Assembly: GCF_001559775.1 (NCBI RefSeq) | Contig: NZ_LOHX01000307.1 | Coordinates: 1 to 37,236 of the forward strand | DNA length: 37,236 nt | Source of the DNA: Streptobacillus felis | GTDB lineage: Bacteria; Fusobacteriota; Fusobacteriia; Fusobacteriales; Leptotrichiaceae | Reading direction: 5' to 3' | In this document: piece after piece, positions 22,748-30,928 of the stretch | Numbering within the stretch: the first letter of the stretch is position 1 | Layout: every line of letters starts with the position of its first letter | The notes under the pieces: model-generated | The model's input: only the letters and a program-made list of their open reading frames with translations | What the model was told of the DNA's origin: nothing | The model's database searches: none | Position numbers and translations under genes: made by a program

Positions 22748-22948
22748 ATGAAAACATTATTGGTAATCTTATTAGTGGTATTAGCCATTATTTTAATAGG
22801 TGTAATTTTAATACAACCTGATAGAAGTCGTGGAATTGCTAAAACTGCTAATGTTTTAGATCAAGAGAAAGAAGGAATAGAAAAATTTACAGAATATGTT
22901 GCTTTTTTATTCTTGTTTGTTGCAATTTTATATAATATTATAAGATAA
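22748..22948 (+). CDS. secG: Protein-export membrane protein SecG
   Basis: A small subunit of the SecYEG translocon. The 66-residue protein has the SecG plan: an N-terminal membrane helix (about 3-22), a short loop with the LIQPDRSRGI-type motif, and a second helix (about 46-65). Identification rests on this motif, the size and the frequent tpiA/secG pairing in other bacteria. Confidence 0.83.
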   Translation: MKTLLVILLVVLAIILIGVILIQPDRSRGIAKTANVLDQEKEGIEKFTEYVAFLFLFVAILYNIIR

Positions 22949-22982
22949 ATATTAAAAAACATACATTTTTACTAGTTTAAAC

Positions 22983-23010
22983 TTGACAAAGCTAAAAAAA
23001 AGTGTATAAT
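22983..23010 (+). promoter_or_regulatory. Strong promoter of the HU gene
   Basis: Consensus TTGACA (22983-22988) and TATAAT (23005-23010) with a 16-base spacer. This is one of the best matches in the window, as expected for an abundant nucleoid protein. Confidence 0.8.
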
Positions 23011-23042
23011 AATATTGATTATTAATTAAGGAGGATGTGTTT

Positions 23043-23324
23043 ATGTCAAAAAAAGGATTTGTTGAAGAATATGCTAAATTAACAGGAGAAACTAAAAAAA
23101 GATCTGAAGAGTTAGTTAATGCTTTCTTAGAAACAGTTGAAAAATTAGTTGTTAAAGGTGAAGATGTACAATTTGTTGGATGGGGATCATTCAAAGTTCA
23201 AGAAAGAAAAGAAAGAGAAGGAATCAACCCTAAAACTCAAAAAGAAATCAAAATACCTGCTAAAAAAGTATTAAAATTCAAAGTTGGTAAAAAATTCGCT
23301 GAAAAAGTTTCAAAAGCAAAATAG
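23043..23324 (+). CDS. hup: HU-family DNA-binding protein
   Basis: A histone-like nucleoid protein that bends DNA as a dimer. The 93-residue protein has the HU/IHF signature GWGSFKVQERKEREGINPKT (the beta-arm) and a basic C-terminus. I start at ATG 23043, 8 bases after AAGGAGG. An in-frame GTG six bases earlier is too close to the ribosome binding site. It has its own promoter and terminator, so it is a monocistronic gene. HU versus IHF subunit cannot be told apart here. Confidence 0.95.
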   Translation: MSKKGFVEEYAKLTGETKKRSEELVNAFLETVEKLVVKGEDVQFVGWGSFKVQERKEREGINPKTQKEIKIPAKKVLKFKVGKKFAEKVSKAK

Positions 23325-23335
23325 TAATATATAAG

Positions 23336-23362
23336 ACTACATCTTAGGATGTAGTTTTTTTT
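23336..23362 (+). terminator. Terminator after hup
   Basis: An 8-bp stem, ACTACATC (23336-23343) with GATGTAGT (23348-23355), and a 4-base loop, ending in a run of eight T. Confidence 0.9.
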
Positions 23363-23387
23363 ACAAAAATGTATTTTTGAAATTTTA

Positions 23388-23401
23388 TGCAAACGGTTTA
23401 A
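23388..23401 (+). promoter_or_regulatory. LacI/CcpA-like operator upstream of glgP
   Basis: TGCAAACGGTTTAA matches the catabolite-response-element consensus TGWAANCGNTNWCA at all but two positions. It sits 3 bases upstream of the glgP -35. The AAAC-G-GTTT core is a small palindrome. It could be an activation or repression site for a LacI/GalR-family sugar regulator; no such regulator is encoded in the window. Confidence 0.45.
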
Positions 23402-23404
23402 TAG

Positions 23405-23433
23405 TTGACAAATCAATCTGAATAGTATAAAAT
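23405..23433 (+). promoter_or_regulatory. Promoter of glgP
   Basis: TTGACA (23405-23410) and TAAAAT (23428-23433) are 17 bases apart. GGAGG follows 8 bases before the ATG at 23461. Confidence 0.7.
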
Positions 23434-23460
23434 ATATTTAGATTATAAATGGAGGAAAAT

Positions 23461-25920
23461 ATGGATAAAAAAGTATTGAAGGATAAGATTTTACTATCTT
23501 TGAGAAGACAATATAGTAAAACTTTAGAAGATGCAAAAGAATATGAAATATATTATGCTGTTGCAAGAGCAACTATGGACGAGATTACAGAACATTGGTA
23601 TAATACTAAAAAAACTAGACAACAAGATCAAGTAAAACAAATGTATTATTTATCTGCTGAATTCTTAATGGGTAGATACATGAGTAATAACTTAATCAAT
23701 TTAAGATACAATGATGTTATGAGAGAAGTATTAGAAGAATTAGGTGTAGATATTAATAAATTAGAAGACTATGAAATGGACGCTGGATTAGGTAATGGAG
23801 GATTAGGTAGATTAGCTGCTTGTTTCTTAGATTCATTAGCTACATTAGGTTTACCTGGACATGGTTATGGTTTAAGATATAAATATGGAATGTTTGAACA
23901 AAAAATAGAAAATGGATTCCAAGTTGAGTATCCAGATGATTGGCAACAATATGGTACTCCTTGGTGTGTAAAAAGAATTGATAGAGTATTTGAGGTTAAG
24001 TTTGGTGGAGATATAGAAATTCATAAAGATGAAGTAGGTAAAGAGTATTTCAAAAGAGTTAATACGGAAAATGTATTAGCAGTTGCGTATGATGTACCAG
24101 TTATAGGATATGGAAATAATGTTATTAATACATTAAGATTATGGGAAGCAAGATCTCCTGAAGGTTTTGATTTAAAATTATTTAACTCTCAAAACTATAT
24201 TTTAGCATCTGAAAAAGAAGTTAGAGCTAAAGATATTTCAAGAGTTTTATATCCTAATGATACTGAAAGAGAAGGTAAAATATTAAGACTTAAACAACAA
24301 TTTTTCTTTACATCAGCTTCATTACAAGATATTATAAGAAGACATAAAGCTACATTTGGTAATAATTTTGCTTTATTGCCGGAAAAAGTTGCTATACAGT
24401 TAAATGATACACACCCTGTTGTGGCTATTCCTGAATTAATGAGAATATTATTAGATCAAGAAAAATTAAGTTGGGATGAAGCATGGGAAATTTCTAAAAA
24501 AGTATTTGCATATACTAACCATACTATATTATCAGAAGCTTTAGAAAAATGGGAAATAAATATATTTAGACCATTATTACCAAGAATTTATCAAATTATA
24601 GAAGAAATCAATAGAAGATTCTTAATAGAGTTATCTAATAAAGTAAATGGTGACTACGATAAGATTAAGAGAATGAGTATAATTGGTGATGATAAGGTTA
24701 AAATGGCATGGCTTGCAATAGTTGGTTCACATGCAGTAAATGGAGTTGCTGAATTACATACAGAAATATTAAAAAACCAAGAATTAAAAGATTGGTATGA
24801 ATTATATCCTGAAAAATTCCAAAATAAAACTAATGGAATAACACAAAGAAGATGGTTATTAAATGCTAACCCAGAATTAGCATCATTAATAACAGAATTA
24901 ATTGGAGATAAATGGATAGTTGATTTAACAGAACTTAAAAAATTAGAAGCATACTTAGACGATGAAAATGTCTTAAATAGACTTTCTGATATTAAAAAAG
25001 AAAATAAAGTTAAATTAGCTAAATATATAAAAGAAACAACTGGAGTAGAAGTTGATGTAAATTCAATATTTGATATTCAAGTTAAAAGATTACATGAATA
25101 TAAACGTCAATTATTAAATGTTTTACATATTATGGATTTATATAATAAATTAAAAGAAAATCCTTTATTAGATGTAACACCTCGTACATTTATATTCGGT
25201 GCAAAAGCAGCTCCAGGATATAGAAGAGCTAAAGGTATAATTAAATTAATTAATACAGTTGCTGAAGTTGTAAACAATGATACAAGTATTAATAATAAAA
25301 TTAAAGTTGTATTCTTAGAAAACTATAGAGTATCATTAGCTGAAAAAATATTCCCAGCAGCAGATATTTCTGAACAAATATCTACTGCAGGTAAAGAAGC
25401 TTCTGGAACAGGTAATATGAAATTTATGTTAAATGGTGCACTTACATTAGGTACTATGGATGGTGCAAATGTTGAAATAGTTGAAGAAGTTGGAATAGAA
25501 AATGCATATATCTTTGGATTAAAAGCAGATGAAGTTTTAAGATTAGAAGGATATGGAAAATATGATCCAAGAGTAGATTATGAAACAGTAGAAGGTCTGA
25601 AAAAAGTTTTAGAACAATTAATAGACGGTACTTATGATGATTCTCATACAGGTATTTTCAGAGAATTATATAATTCATTATTAAATGGAGTTGAAGGTAA
25701 TAGACCTGACGTATACTTTGTTCTAAAAGATTTTGCTGATTATAGAAAAGCTCAAGAGAAAATTAGTAAAGATTATAAAGATCAAAAAACTTGGTTAAGA
25801 AAATCATTAATTAATATTGCAAATGGTGGTAAGTTCAGTTCTGATAGAACTATACAAGATTATGCTGAAAATATTTGGAATATTAAACCATCTTTACCAC
25901 GTAATTACATTACTGAATAA
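23461..25920 (+). CDS. glgP: Glycogen/maltodextrin phosphorylase
   Basis: Releases glucose-1-phosphate from alpha-1,4-glucans with pyridoxal phosphate. The 819-residue GT35 protein has MDAGLGNGGLGRLAACFLDS, LNDTHPVVAIPEL, the RLHEYKRQLLN segment and the PLP lysine region EASGTGNMKFMLNGAL. I use the ATG at 23461; an in-frame ATG at 23449 lies before the GGAGG site and cannot be the start. It is transcribed alone between two terminators and has a sugar-regulator-like site at its promoter. Its product and MalQ's glucose feed glycolysis. Glycogen synthesis genes are not in the window. Confidence 0.97.
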   Translation: MDKKVLKDKILLSLRRQYSKTLEDAKEYEIYYAVARATMDEITEHWYNTKKTRQQDQVKQMYYLSAEFLMGRYMSNNLINLRYNDVMREVLEELGVDINKLEDYEMDAGLGNGGLGRLAACFLDSLATLGLPGHGYGLRYKYGMFEQKIENGFQVEYPDDWQQYGTPWCVKRIDRVFEVKFGGDIEIHKDEVGKEYFKRVNTENVLAVAYDVPVIGYGNNVINTLRLWEARSPEGFDLKLFNSQNYILASEKEVRAKDISRVLYPNDTEREGKILRLKQQFFFTSASLQDIIRRHKATFGNNFALLPEKVAIQLNDTHPVVAIPELMRILLDQEKLSWDEAWEISKKVFAYTNHTILSEALEKWEINIFRPLLPRIYQIIEEINRRFLIELSNKVNGDYDKIKRMSIIGDDKVKMAWLAIVGSHAVNGVAELHTEILKNQELKDWYELYPEKFQNKTNGITQRRWLLNANPELASLITELIGDKWIVDLTELKKLEAYLDDENVLNRLSDIKKENKVKLAKYIKETTGVEVDVNSIFDIQVKRLHEYKRQLLNVLHIMDLYNKLKENPLLDVTPRTFIFGAKAAPGYRRAKGIIKLINTVAEVVNNDTSINNKIKVVFLENYRVSLAEKIFPAADISEQISTAGKEASGTGNMKFMLNGALTLGTMDGANVEIVEEVGIENAYIFGLKADEVLRLEGYGKYDPRVDYETVEGLKKVLEQLIDGTYDDSHTGIFRELYNSLLNGVEGNRPDVYFVLKDFADYRKAQEKISKDYKDQKTWLRKSLINIANGGKFSSDRTIQDYAENIWNIKPSLPRNYITE

Positions 25921-25937
25921 TTAAAATTAATAGTATA

Positions 25938-25976
25938 AAAACCTTATAAACAATAGTGTTTATAAGGTTTTTTTTT
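25938..25976 (+). terminator. Terminator after glgP
   Basis: A perfect 15-bp stem (25938-25952 with 25957-25971; core ACCTTATAAACA) and an ATAG loop, ending in a T run to 25976. Confidence 0.95.
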
Positions 25977-26055
25977 GTTTAAAAAATAGATTTTTGCAAA
26001 AAAATAAAGTGTAAAAAAATTTTTATAAAAAAATAAAAAAAAACTAGTAAAAACA

Positions 26056-26084
26056 TTGACTTTTAGCAATAATTATGGTATAAA
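26056..26084 (+). promoter_or_regulatory. Promoter of the mraZ operon
   Basis: TTGACT (26056-26061) and TATAAA (26079-26084) are 17 bases apart. The MraZ box array begins about 10 bases after the -10. Confidence 0.7.
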
Positions 26085-26094
26085 TTAGTAAAAG

Positions 26095-26129
26095 GTGGTA
26101 GAAAATGGGTTTTTGTGGTAAAAAGTGGT
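26095..26129 (+). promoter_or_regulatory. MraZ operator array, four boxes 10 bp apart
   Basis: Four pentamers GTGGT, ATGGG, GTGGT and GTGGT start at 26095, 26105, 26115 and 26125, an exact 10-bp period. MraZ is known to bind TGGG/TGG(K) direct repeats spaced 10 bp in the dcw promoter of E. coli and related repeats in mollicutes. The array covers the expected transcription start just before mraZ, so autorepression is the likely role. Confidence 0.85.
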
Positions 26130-26155
26130 AGATTTTATGGAAGGAGGTGTGGTGT

Positions 26156-26581
26156 ATGTTTATTGGTGAATATAGTTGTAGCGTTGATAATAAGGGACGT
26201 TTAATGTTACCAGCAAAATTCAGAGAACTTTTAAATGGTGAGAATTTCTATATTACTAAAGGTGTAAATGGGCAAATAGATTTATATAATTTAGAAAATT
26301 GGAAAGAAGTTGTAGAAAAATTATCAAAAGTAAAACAAACTGATGAAAAAGCAACAAAGTTTAAAAGGTTTATAATTGGATCAGCACAAGAAATAGAGCT
26401 AGATAGCCATGGAAGACTTACAGTTACATCTACTTTAAAAAAATATTCTGATTTATCAAAAAAAGCCACAGTAATTGGTATGGGAAATAAAATTGAAATT
26501 TGGGATACAGAAAAACTAGATAACTATAGAAGTGATGAAGATATTAATGAAATAATTGGAGAAATTGATATAGACTTTTAA
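26156..26581 (+). CDS. mraZ: Transcriptional regulator MraZ
   Basis: An AbrB-like DNA-binding protein that regulates the division and cell wall cluster. The 141-residue protein starts MFIGEYSCSVDNKGRLMLP, the first half of the internally repeated MraZ domain. The second half contains QEIELDSHGRLTV. The ATG at 26156 follows AAGGAGG by 8 bases; an earlier in-frame GTG overlaps that site and is rejected. It is the first gene of mraZ-rsmH-ftsL and has its own operator array upstream. Confidence 0.95.
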   Translation: MFIGEYSCSVDNKGRLMLPAKFRELLNGENFYITKGVNGQIDLYNLENWKEVVEKLSKVKQTDEKATKFKRFIIGSAQEIELDSHGRLTVTSTLKKYSDLSKKATVIGMGNKIEIWDTEKLDNYRSDEDINEIIGEIDIDF

Positions 26582-26598
26582 TAGAAAGGCGGTAATTT

Positions 26599-27528
26599 AT
26601 GGAATATCATTTACCGGTTCTATACAATGAAGTTTTAGATAATATCATAGAAGAGAAAGACTTAATATATATGGATTGCACACTTGGTGGAGGAGGACAT
26701 AGTGAAGGTATTTTATCAAAATCTACAGATAAATCAAAACTTATTGCTATAGACCAAGATGAAAATGCAATCAAATTTGCAGGAAAAAGATTAGAAAAAT
26801 ATGGAAATAAAATAAGTATTTTTAAAAATAATTTTGAAAATTTAGATGTAGTAGCTTATTTAGCTGGCTACGATAAGGTTGATAGAATATTAATGGATAT
26901 CGGAGTATCATCAAAGCAATTAGATGATGATAAAAGAGGATTCTCATATAGAAAAGAAGCTAAATTAGATATGCGTATGGATGAGACACAAGATATTAGC
27001 GCATATGAAGTTATAAATAATTTCAAGGAAGAAGAAATTGCAGATATTTTGTATAAATATGGTGAAGAACCAAAATCAAGAAAGATAGCTAAATATATTG
27101 TTGAATATAGAAAAAATAAAAAAATTGAAACTACAATAGAATTAGCTGATATAGTAATTAAAGCTATAGGAAAGAGTATGAAGAAGCATCCTGCTAAAAG
27201 AACTTTTCAAGCAATAAGAATATATGTTAATAGAGAACTTGAAGTTCTAGAAAAAGCATTAGATAAATCAATAGAATTACTTAACCCAGGTGGTAGATTA
27301 TTGGTTATAACGTTTCATTCTTTAGAGGATAGAATAGTAAAAGAGAAATTTAGGAAATATGAAAATCCATGTACTTGTCCATATGATTTACCAACATGTA
27401 TTTGTGGGAATAAATCAAAAGGTAGAGTACTTACAAGAAAACCTATAATTTCAAAGGAAGAAGAATTAGAAGTAAATAATAGAGCACACTCAGCAAAATT
27501 AAGAGTGTTTGTAAAAGGAGAAGAATAA
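26599..27528 (+). CDS. rsmH: 16S rRNA (cytosine-1402-N4)-methyltransferase
   Basis: An S-adenosylmethionine enzyme that methylates C1402 in the ribosomal P-site region. The 309-residue protein begins with YHLPVLYNEVLD and has the SAM loop DCTLGGGGHSEGIL (26-39). Further motifs are MDIGVSSKQLDDDKRGFSYR, HPAKRTFQAIRIYVNREL and LLVITFHSLEDRIVK. A GGCGG site precedes the ATG. The gene after it overlaps by one base. Confidence 0.97.
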   Translation: MEYHLPVLYNEVLDNIIEEKDLIYMDCTLGGGGHSEGILSKSTDKSKLIAIDQDENAIKFAGKRLEKYGNKISIFKNNFENLDVVAYLAGYDKVDRILMDIGVSSKQLDDDKRGFSYRKEAKLDMRMDETQDISAYEVINNFKEEEIADILYKYGEEPKSRKIAKYIVEYRKNKKIETTIELADIVIKAIGKSMKKHPAKRTFQAIRIYVNRELEVLEKALDKSIELLNPGGRLLVITFHSLEDRIVKEKFRKYENPCTCPYDLPTCICGNKSKGRVLTRKPIISKEEELEVNNRAHSAKLRVFVKGEE

Positions 27529-27860
27529 TGAGAAAAGAAAAAGTAATGAAAAATGTAATAGTATCAAGAAAAAGAAATAGAGTAATATTATTAAATTATT
27601 TAGAAAAGGTTGCATTAATAAAATTAGTTTTATTCATATTACCATTAGCAGCTGTTGGATTAATAAGCATAGTAACTGAATATAACTTAACAAACATAGC
27701 ACGTGAAAATTATGCTAATAATAAAGGAATAGAAAGAGTTGAAAAAGAAATTGACTCAATAAAATCAGAATTAATAGCTATATCTAATGTTGTAAACATT
27801 CAAAAAGAAAGTAAAAATTTAGGATTTGTATATAATCAAAATGTAAAATACATAAAATAA
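27528..27860 (+). CDS. ftsL: FtsL-like division protein
   Basis: A 110-residue bitopic protein with a basic cytoplasmic N-terminus, one membrane helix (about 28-50) and a coiled coil (about 66-95) ending in a short conserved-style tail (KNLGFVYNQ). Sequence alone is weak, as FtsL diverges greatly. The call rests on this topology plus its place right after mraZ-rsmH with a one-base overlap. I keep the ATG at 27528 because AGGAG lies 8 bases before it. A terminator follows at once, so ftsI and mur genes are not in this transcript. Confidence 0.72.
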   Translation: MRKEKVMKNVIVSRKRNRVILLNYLEKVALIKLVLFILPLAAVGLISIVTEYNLTNIARENYANNKGIERVEKEIDSIKSELIAISNVVNIQKESKNLGFVYNQNVKYIK

Positions 27861-27889
27861 TTGCTTTATTAATTTAAAGCAATTTTTTT
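27859..27889 (+). terminator. Terminator after ftsL
   Basis: A 10-bp stem, AATTGCTTTA (27859-27868) with TAAAGCAATT (27875-27884), and a 6-base loop, followed by T to 27889. It overlaps the ftsL stop codon. Confidence 0.88.
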
Positions 27890-27890
27890 A

Positions 27891-27919
27891 TTGAATAAAT
27901 CTTTTAAATAAAGTATAAT
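27891..27919 (+). promoter_or_regulatory. Promoter of xth
   Basis: TTGAAT (27891-27896) and TATAAT (27914-27919) are 17 bases apart. An AGAGGTG site precedes the ATG at 27946. Confidence 0.65.
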
Positions 27920-27945
27920 GAATAATAAAGAATTAGAGGTGAAAA

Positions 27946-28701
27946 ATGAAAAAATATATATCTTGGAATGTAAATGGATTAAGAGCTTGTATTAAGAAAG
28001 GGTTTTTAGAATATTTTAATGAACAAAAACCAAATATTATAGGATTACAAGAAATAAAAATGAGTGAGGGACAATTAGATTTACAACTTGAAGGATACTT
28101 TACTTATTATAATTATGCTGAAAAAAAAGGTTATTCAGGAACAGCAATATTTACTGATGTTGAACCTATTTCAATAAGCTATGGTATAGGCATAGAAGAA
28201 CATGATAAAGAAGGTAGAGTAATTACAGCAGAATTTGATGATTATTATTTTATCACAGTGTATACGCCTAATTCTAAAAGCGAGTTAGAAAGATTAGATT
28301 ATCGTATGATATGGGAAGATGAATTTAGAGCTTATTTAAAAAATTTAGAAAAAAATAAGCCAGTAATTGTTTGTGGTGATTTAAACGTTGCTCATAAAGA
28401 AATAGATTTAAAAAATCCTAAAACTAATACAAGGAGTGCTGGATTTACTATTGAGGAAAGAAATAAATTTACAGAATTAGTTAATGATGGATTTATAGAC
28501 ACATTTAGATATTTTTATCCAGAAAAAGAACATGCTTATTCTTGGTGGTCATATAGAGGTAATGCTAGAAAAAATAATACAGGCTGGAGAATAGATTATT
28601 TTTGTGTTTCAGAAGTATTAAAAGATAGATTAGTTGATGCAGAAATACATTCAGAAGTAGAGGGTTCAGACCATTGTCCTGTCCTTTTATATATTAAATA
28701 A
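27946..28701 (+). CDS. xth: Exodeoxyribonuclease III / AP endonuclease
   Basis: Cleaves DNA at abasic sites and removes 3' blocking groups in base excision repair. The 251-residue exonuclease-endonuclease-phosphatase-fold protein has N10 in [10 protein letters not shown]36 in LQEIK, D145 and N147 in CGDLNVAH, and the catalytic H243 in GSDHCPVLL. It is monocistronic, between the ftsL terminator and its own terminator. Confidence 0.96.
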   Translation: MKKYISWNVNGLRACIKKGFLEYFNEQKPNIIGLQEIKMSEGQLDLQLEGYFTYYNYAEKKGYSGTAIFTDVEPISISYGIGIEEHDKEGRVITAEFDDYYFITVYTPNSKSELERLDYRMIWEDEFRAYLKNLEKNKPVIVCGDLNVAHKEIDLKNPKTNTRSAGFTIEERNKFTELVNDGFIDTFRYFYPEKEHAYSWWSYRGNARKNNTGWRIDYFCVSEVLKDRLVDAEIHSEVEGSDHCPVLLYIK

Positions 28702-28705
28702 ATTT

Positions 28706-28729
28706 ACTCACCTAAAGGTGAGTTTTTTT
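28706..28729 (+). terminator. Terminator after xth
   Basis: A 7-bp stem, ACTCACC (28706-28712) with GGTGAGT (28717-28723), and a TAAA loop, followed by T to 28729. Confidence 0.88.
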
Positions 28730-28750
28730 AATATAAATATATTATTTTTT

Positions 28751-28780
28751 ATTGAATTTTTTCAATTTTTGTGATATATT
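28751..28780 (+). promoter_or_regulatory. Promoter of fnt-miaB with palindrome over the -35
   Basis: TTGAAT (28752-28757) and TATATT (28775-28780) are 17 bases apart. The -35 lies inside a palindrome, ATTGAATTTTTTCAAT (28751-28766). Its TTGAA-N4-TTCAA layout resembles CRP/FNR-type sites but the half-site differs from TTGAT. Operator function is inference only. Confidence 0.45.
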
Positions 28781-28800
28781 TATTTTGTATAAAAAAGAAA

Positions 28801-28833
28801 GGAGAATACGCATAAAGTCGTATTATCACGATT
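28801..28833 (+). promoter_or_regulatory. Hairpin between Shine-Dalgarno and start codon of fnt
   Basis: The only good ribosome binding site, GGAG (28801-28804, preceded by AAAGAAA), is 29 bases from the ATG. The gap holds AATACG (28805-28810) and CGTATT (28819-28824), which form a 6-bp stem with an 8-base loop. Folding it leaves 9 bases between GGAG and ATG, a normal spacing. An in-frame TAA at 28813 excludes an earlier start. Confidence 0.5.
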
Positions 28834-29592
28834 ATGTTAAAGACACAAAAAGAATTAATGGAATATGTTATTCATGCAACAGAAAAAAGAATGAAAAGAC
28901 CATTTTCAAAACTTGCATTGTTATCTATATTAGGTGGAATGTTTATAGCTTTTGGATCAGTTGGTAATATTATTACAGCAGCTAATTTAATAGAAACAAA
29001 TGCTGGAATTGCAAAGTTTTTCGGAGCAGCAGTTTTCCCAGTAGGACTTATAGCTATTGTAGTTTTAGGGTTAGAATTATTTACTAGTAATTGTATGATG
29101 ACTATAGCTCATGTAGAAAAGAAAATAAATATCTTAAAAATGCTTAAAATTTTAGTAATAGTTTGGATTTTTAATTTAGTTGGGTCTATATTTGTAGCAT
29201 ATATTACATATCAAACTCACACTCTAAGTGATGCAGGTATAACTTTTTTATCTCATTTAGCTGAACATAAAACACATACATCTGCTTATGATTTAATTTT
29301 AAAAGGTATATTATGCAACGTTTTAGTTTGTGGTGCAAGTTTATTAGGATATATAGCTAAAGATGGTATATCAAAAATATTTGGAATTTGGTTTCCAATA
29401 ATGTTATTTATTATTTTAGGTTATGATCACGTTGTTGCAAATATGCTATATTTACCATTATCATTAATGCACGGTGTAGAAGGAGTTACTTTTTTAAATG
29501 TTTCATATAACTTTATTTTTGTAACTATAGGAAACTTTATTGGTGGTGGATTAGTTATTGGTTTAACATTATGGTATTGTAACAAAGATTAG
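28834..29592 (+). CDS. Formate/nitrite transporter (FNT) family channel
   Basis: A pentameric membrane channel for small monovalent anions such as formate, lactate, nitrite or hydrosulfide. The 252-residue protein has the six-helix FNT pattern. Family segments are KLALLSILGGMFIAFG, LELFTSNCMM, LKGILCNVLVCGA and FIILGYDHVVANM; the last carries the conserved pore histidine. In a fermenter it most likely exports formate or another acid, but substrate cannot be read from sequence. The start and its unusual leader are described separately. miaB follows after 11 bases. Confidence 0.9.
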   Translation: MLKTQKELMEYVIHATEKRMKRPFSKLALLSILGGMFIAFGSVGNIITAANLIETNAGIAKFFGAAVFPVGLIAIVVLGLELFTSNCMMTIAHVEKKINILKMLKILVIVWIFNLVGSIFVAYITYQTHTLSDAGITFLSHLAEHKTHTSAYDLILKGILCNVLVCGASLLGYIAKDGISKIFGIWFPIMLFIILGYDHVVANMLYLPLSLMHGVEGVTFLNVSYNFIFVTIGNFIGGGLVIGLTLWYCNKD

Positions 29593-29603
29593 GAGTTGAA
29601 TGT

Positions 29604-30914
29604 ATGAAAAAAGCAACAGTAATTACTTATGGTTGTCAAATGAATGTAAATGAAAGTGCAAAAATAAAAAAAATATTTAAAAATATGGGATATGAAGTAG
29701 TAGAAGAAATAGATGATTGTGATGCTGTATTTTTAAATACTTGTACAGTAAGAGAAGGTGCTGCTACTCAAATTTATGGTAAATTAGGTGAATTAATAGA
29801 ATTAAAGAAGAGAAAAGGTACTATTATAGGTATTACAGGTTGTTTTGCTCAAGAGGCTGGATTTGAGTTAATTAAGAAATTTCCAATGATAGATATAGTT
29901 ATGGGAAATCAAAACATAGGTCGTATTCCAGATGCAATAGAAAAGATATTAAATCATGAAAGTGAACATGAAGTTTATACAGATAATGAAGATGTTTTAC
30001 CACCAAGATTAGATGCTGATTTTGGTGGAGATAAGACAGCCTCTATTTCTATAAGTTATGGTTGTGATAAACGTTGTAGTTTCTGCATAGTTCCATATGT
30101 TAGAGGAAAAGAAAGATCTGTTCCTATGGAAGATATATTACTTGATGTAAAACATTACTTAAAAAAAGGTGCTAAAGAGATAGTTTTATTAGGACAAAAT
30201 GTTAATGCATATGGTAAAAAATTTAAAAATGGAGATACTTTTGCTAAACTTTTAGATGAAATTTGTAAAATAGAAGGAGATTATATTCTTAGATTTACTT
30301 CGCCTCATCCAAGAGATTTTACTGACGATGTAATAGATGTGATAGCGAAGAACGAGAAAATTGCAAGATGTATTCATATGCCATTACAATCTGGTTCAAC
30401 AAAAATACTAAAAAATATGTTAAGAGGATATACAAAAGAGCAATTTTTAACTCTTGCTGAAAAAATAAAAGAAAGAATTCCTGGTGCTTCACTTACAACA
30501 GATATTATTGTTGGATTTCCTGGAGAAACAGATGAGGACTTTCAAGATACATTAGATGTTGTAGAAAAAGTAGGATTTGAAAATGCATATATTTTTATGT
30601 ACTCAATAAGAAGAGGAACAAGAGCGGCTACAATGGAAAATCAGGTTCCTGAAGAAGTGAAAAAAGAAAGATTACATAAATTAAATAACTTACAAGATAG
30701 ATGTGCGTATAAAGAGAGTGTTAAATACTTAAATAAAGTTGTTAGAGTATTAGTTGAAGGACCAAGTAAGAAAAATAAAGAAGTGTTAACAGGAAGAACT
30801 TCAACTAATAAAGTAGTTTTATTTAAAGGTGAAGACAAATTATATAGAGGTCGTTTTGTAAATGTAAAAATAAATGATTGTAAAACTTGGACTTTGTACG
30901 GTGAAATAGTATAA
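29604..30914 (+). CDS. miaB: tRNA-2-methylthio-N6-dimethylallyladenosine synthase MiaB
   Basis: A radical-SAM enzyme that adds a methylthio group to i6A37 of tRNAs. The 436-residue protein has the three UPF0004 cysteines C11 (TYGCQMNVNES), C47 (NTCTVRE) and C80 (TGCFAQE). The radical-SAM cluster is C154/C158/C161 (GCDKRCSFCIVPYVRGKE). A C-terminal TRAM domain ends the protein. The VPYVRGKERS segment favours MiaB over RimO and MtaB. miaA is not in the window. Confidence 0.95.
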   Translation: MKKATVITYGCQMNVNESAKIKKIFKNMGYEVVEEIDDCDAVFLNTCTVREGAATQIYGKLGELIELKKRKGTIIGITGCFAQEAGFELIKKFPMIDIVMGNQNIGRIPDAIEKILNHESEHEVYTDNEDVLPPRLDADFGGDKTASISISYGCDKRCSFCIVPYVRGKERSVPMEDILLDVKHYLKKGAKEIVLLGQNVNAYGKKFKNGDTFAKLLDEICKIEGDYILRFTSPHPRDFTDDVIDVIAKNEKIARCIHMPLQSGSTKILKNMLRGYTKEQFLTLAEKIKERIPGASLTTDIIVGFPGETDEDFQDTLDVVEKVGFENAYIFMYSIRRGTRAATMENQVPEEVKKERLHKLNNLQDRCAYKESVKYLNKVVRVLVEGPSKKNKEVLTGRTSTNKVVLFKGEDKLYRGRFVNVKINDCKTWTLYGEIV

Positions 30915-30928
30915 AAAATAGTGTTTAT

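Noticed and set aside
28752-28967. A 71-codon ORF overlapping the start of the FNT gene.
   Set aside because: It starts inside the promoter region, lacks a ribosome binding site and is out of frame with the well-supported FNT protein.
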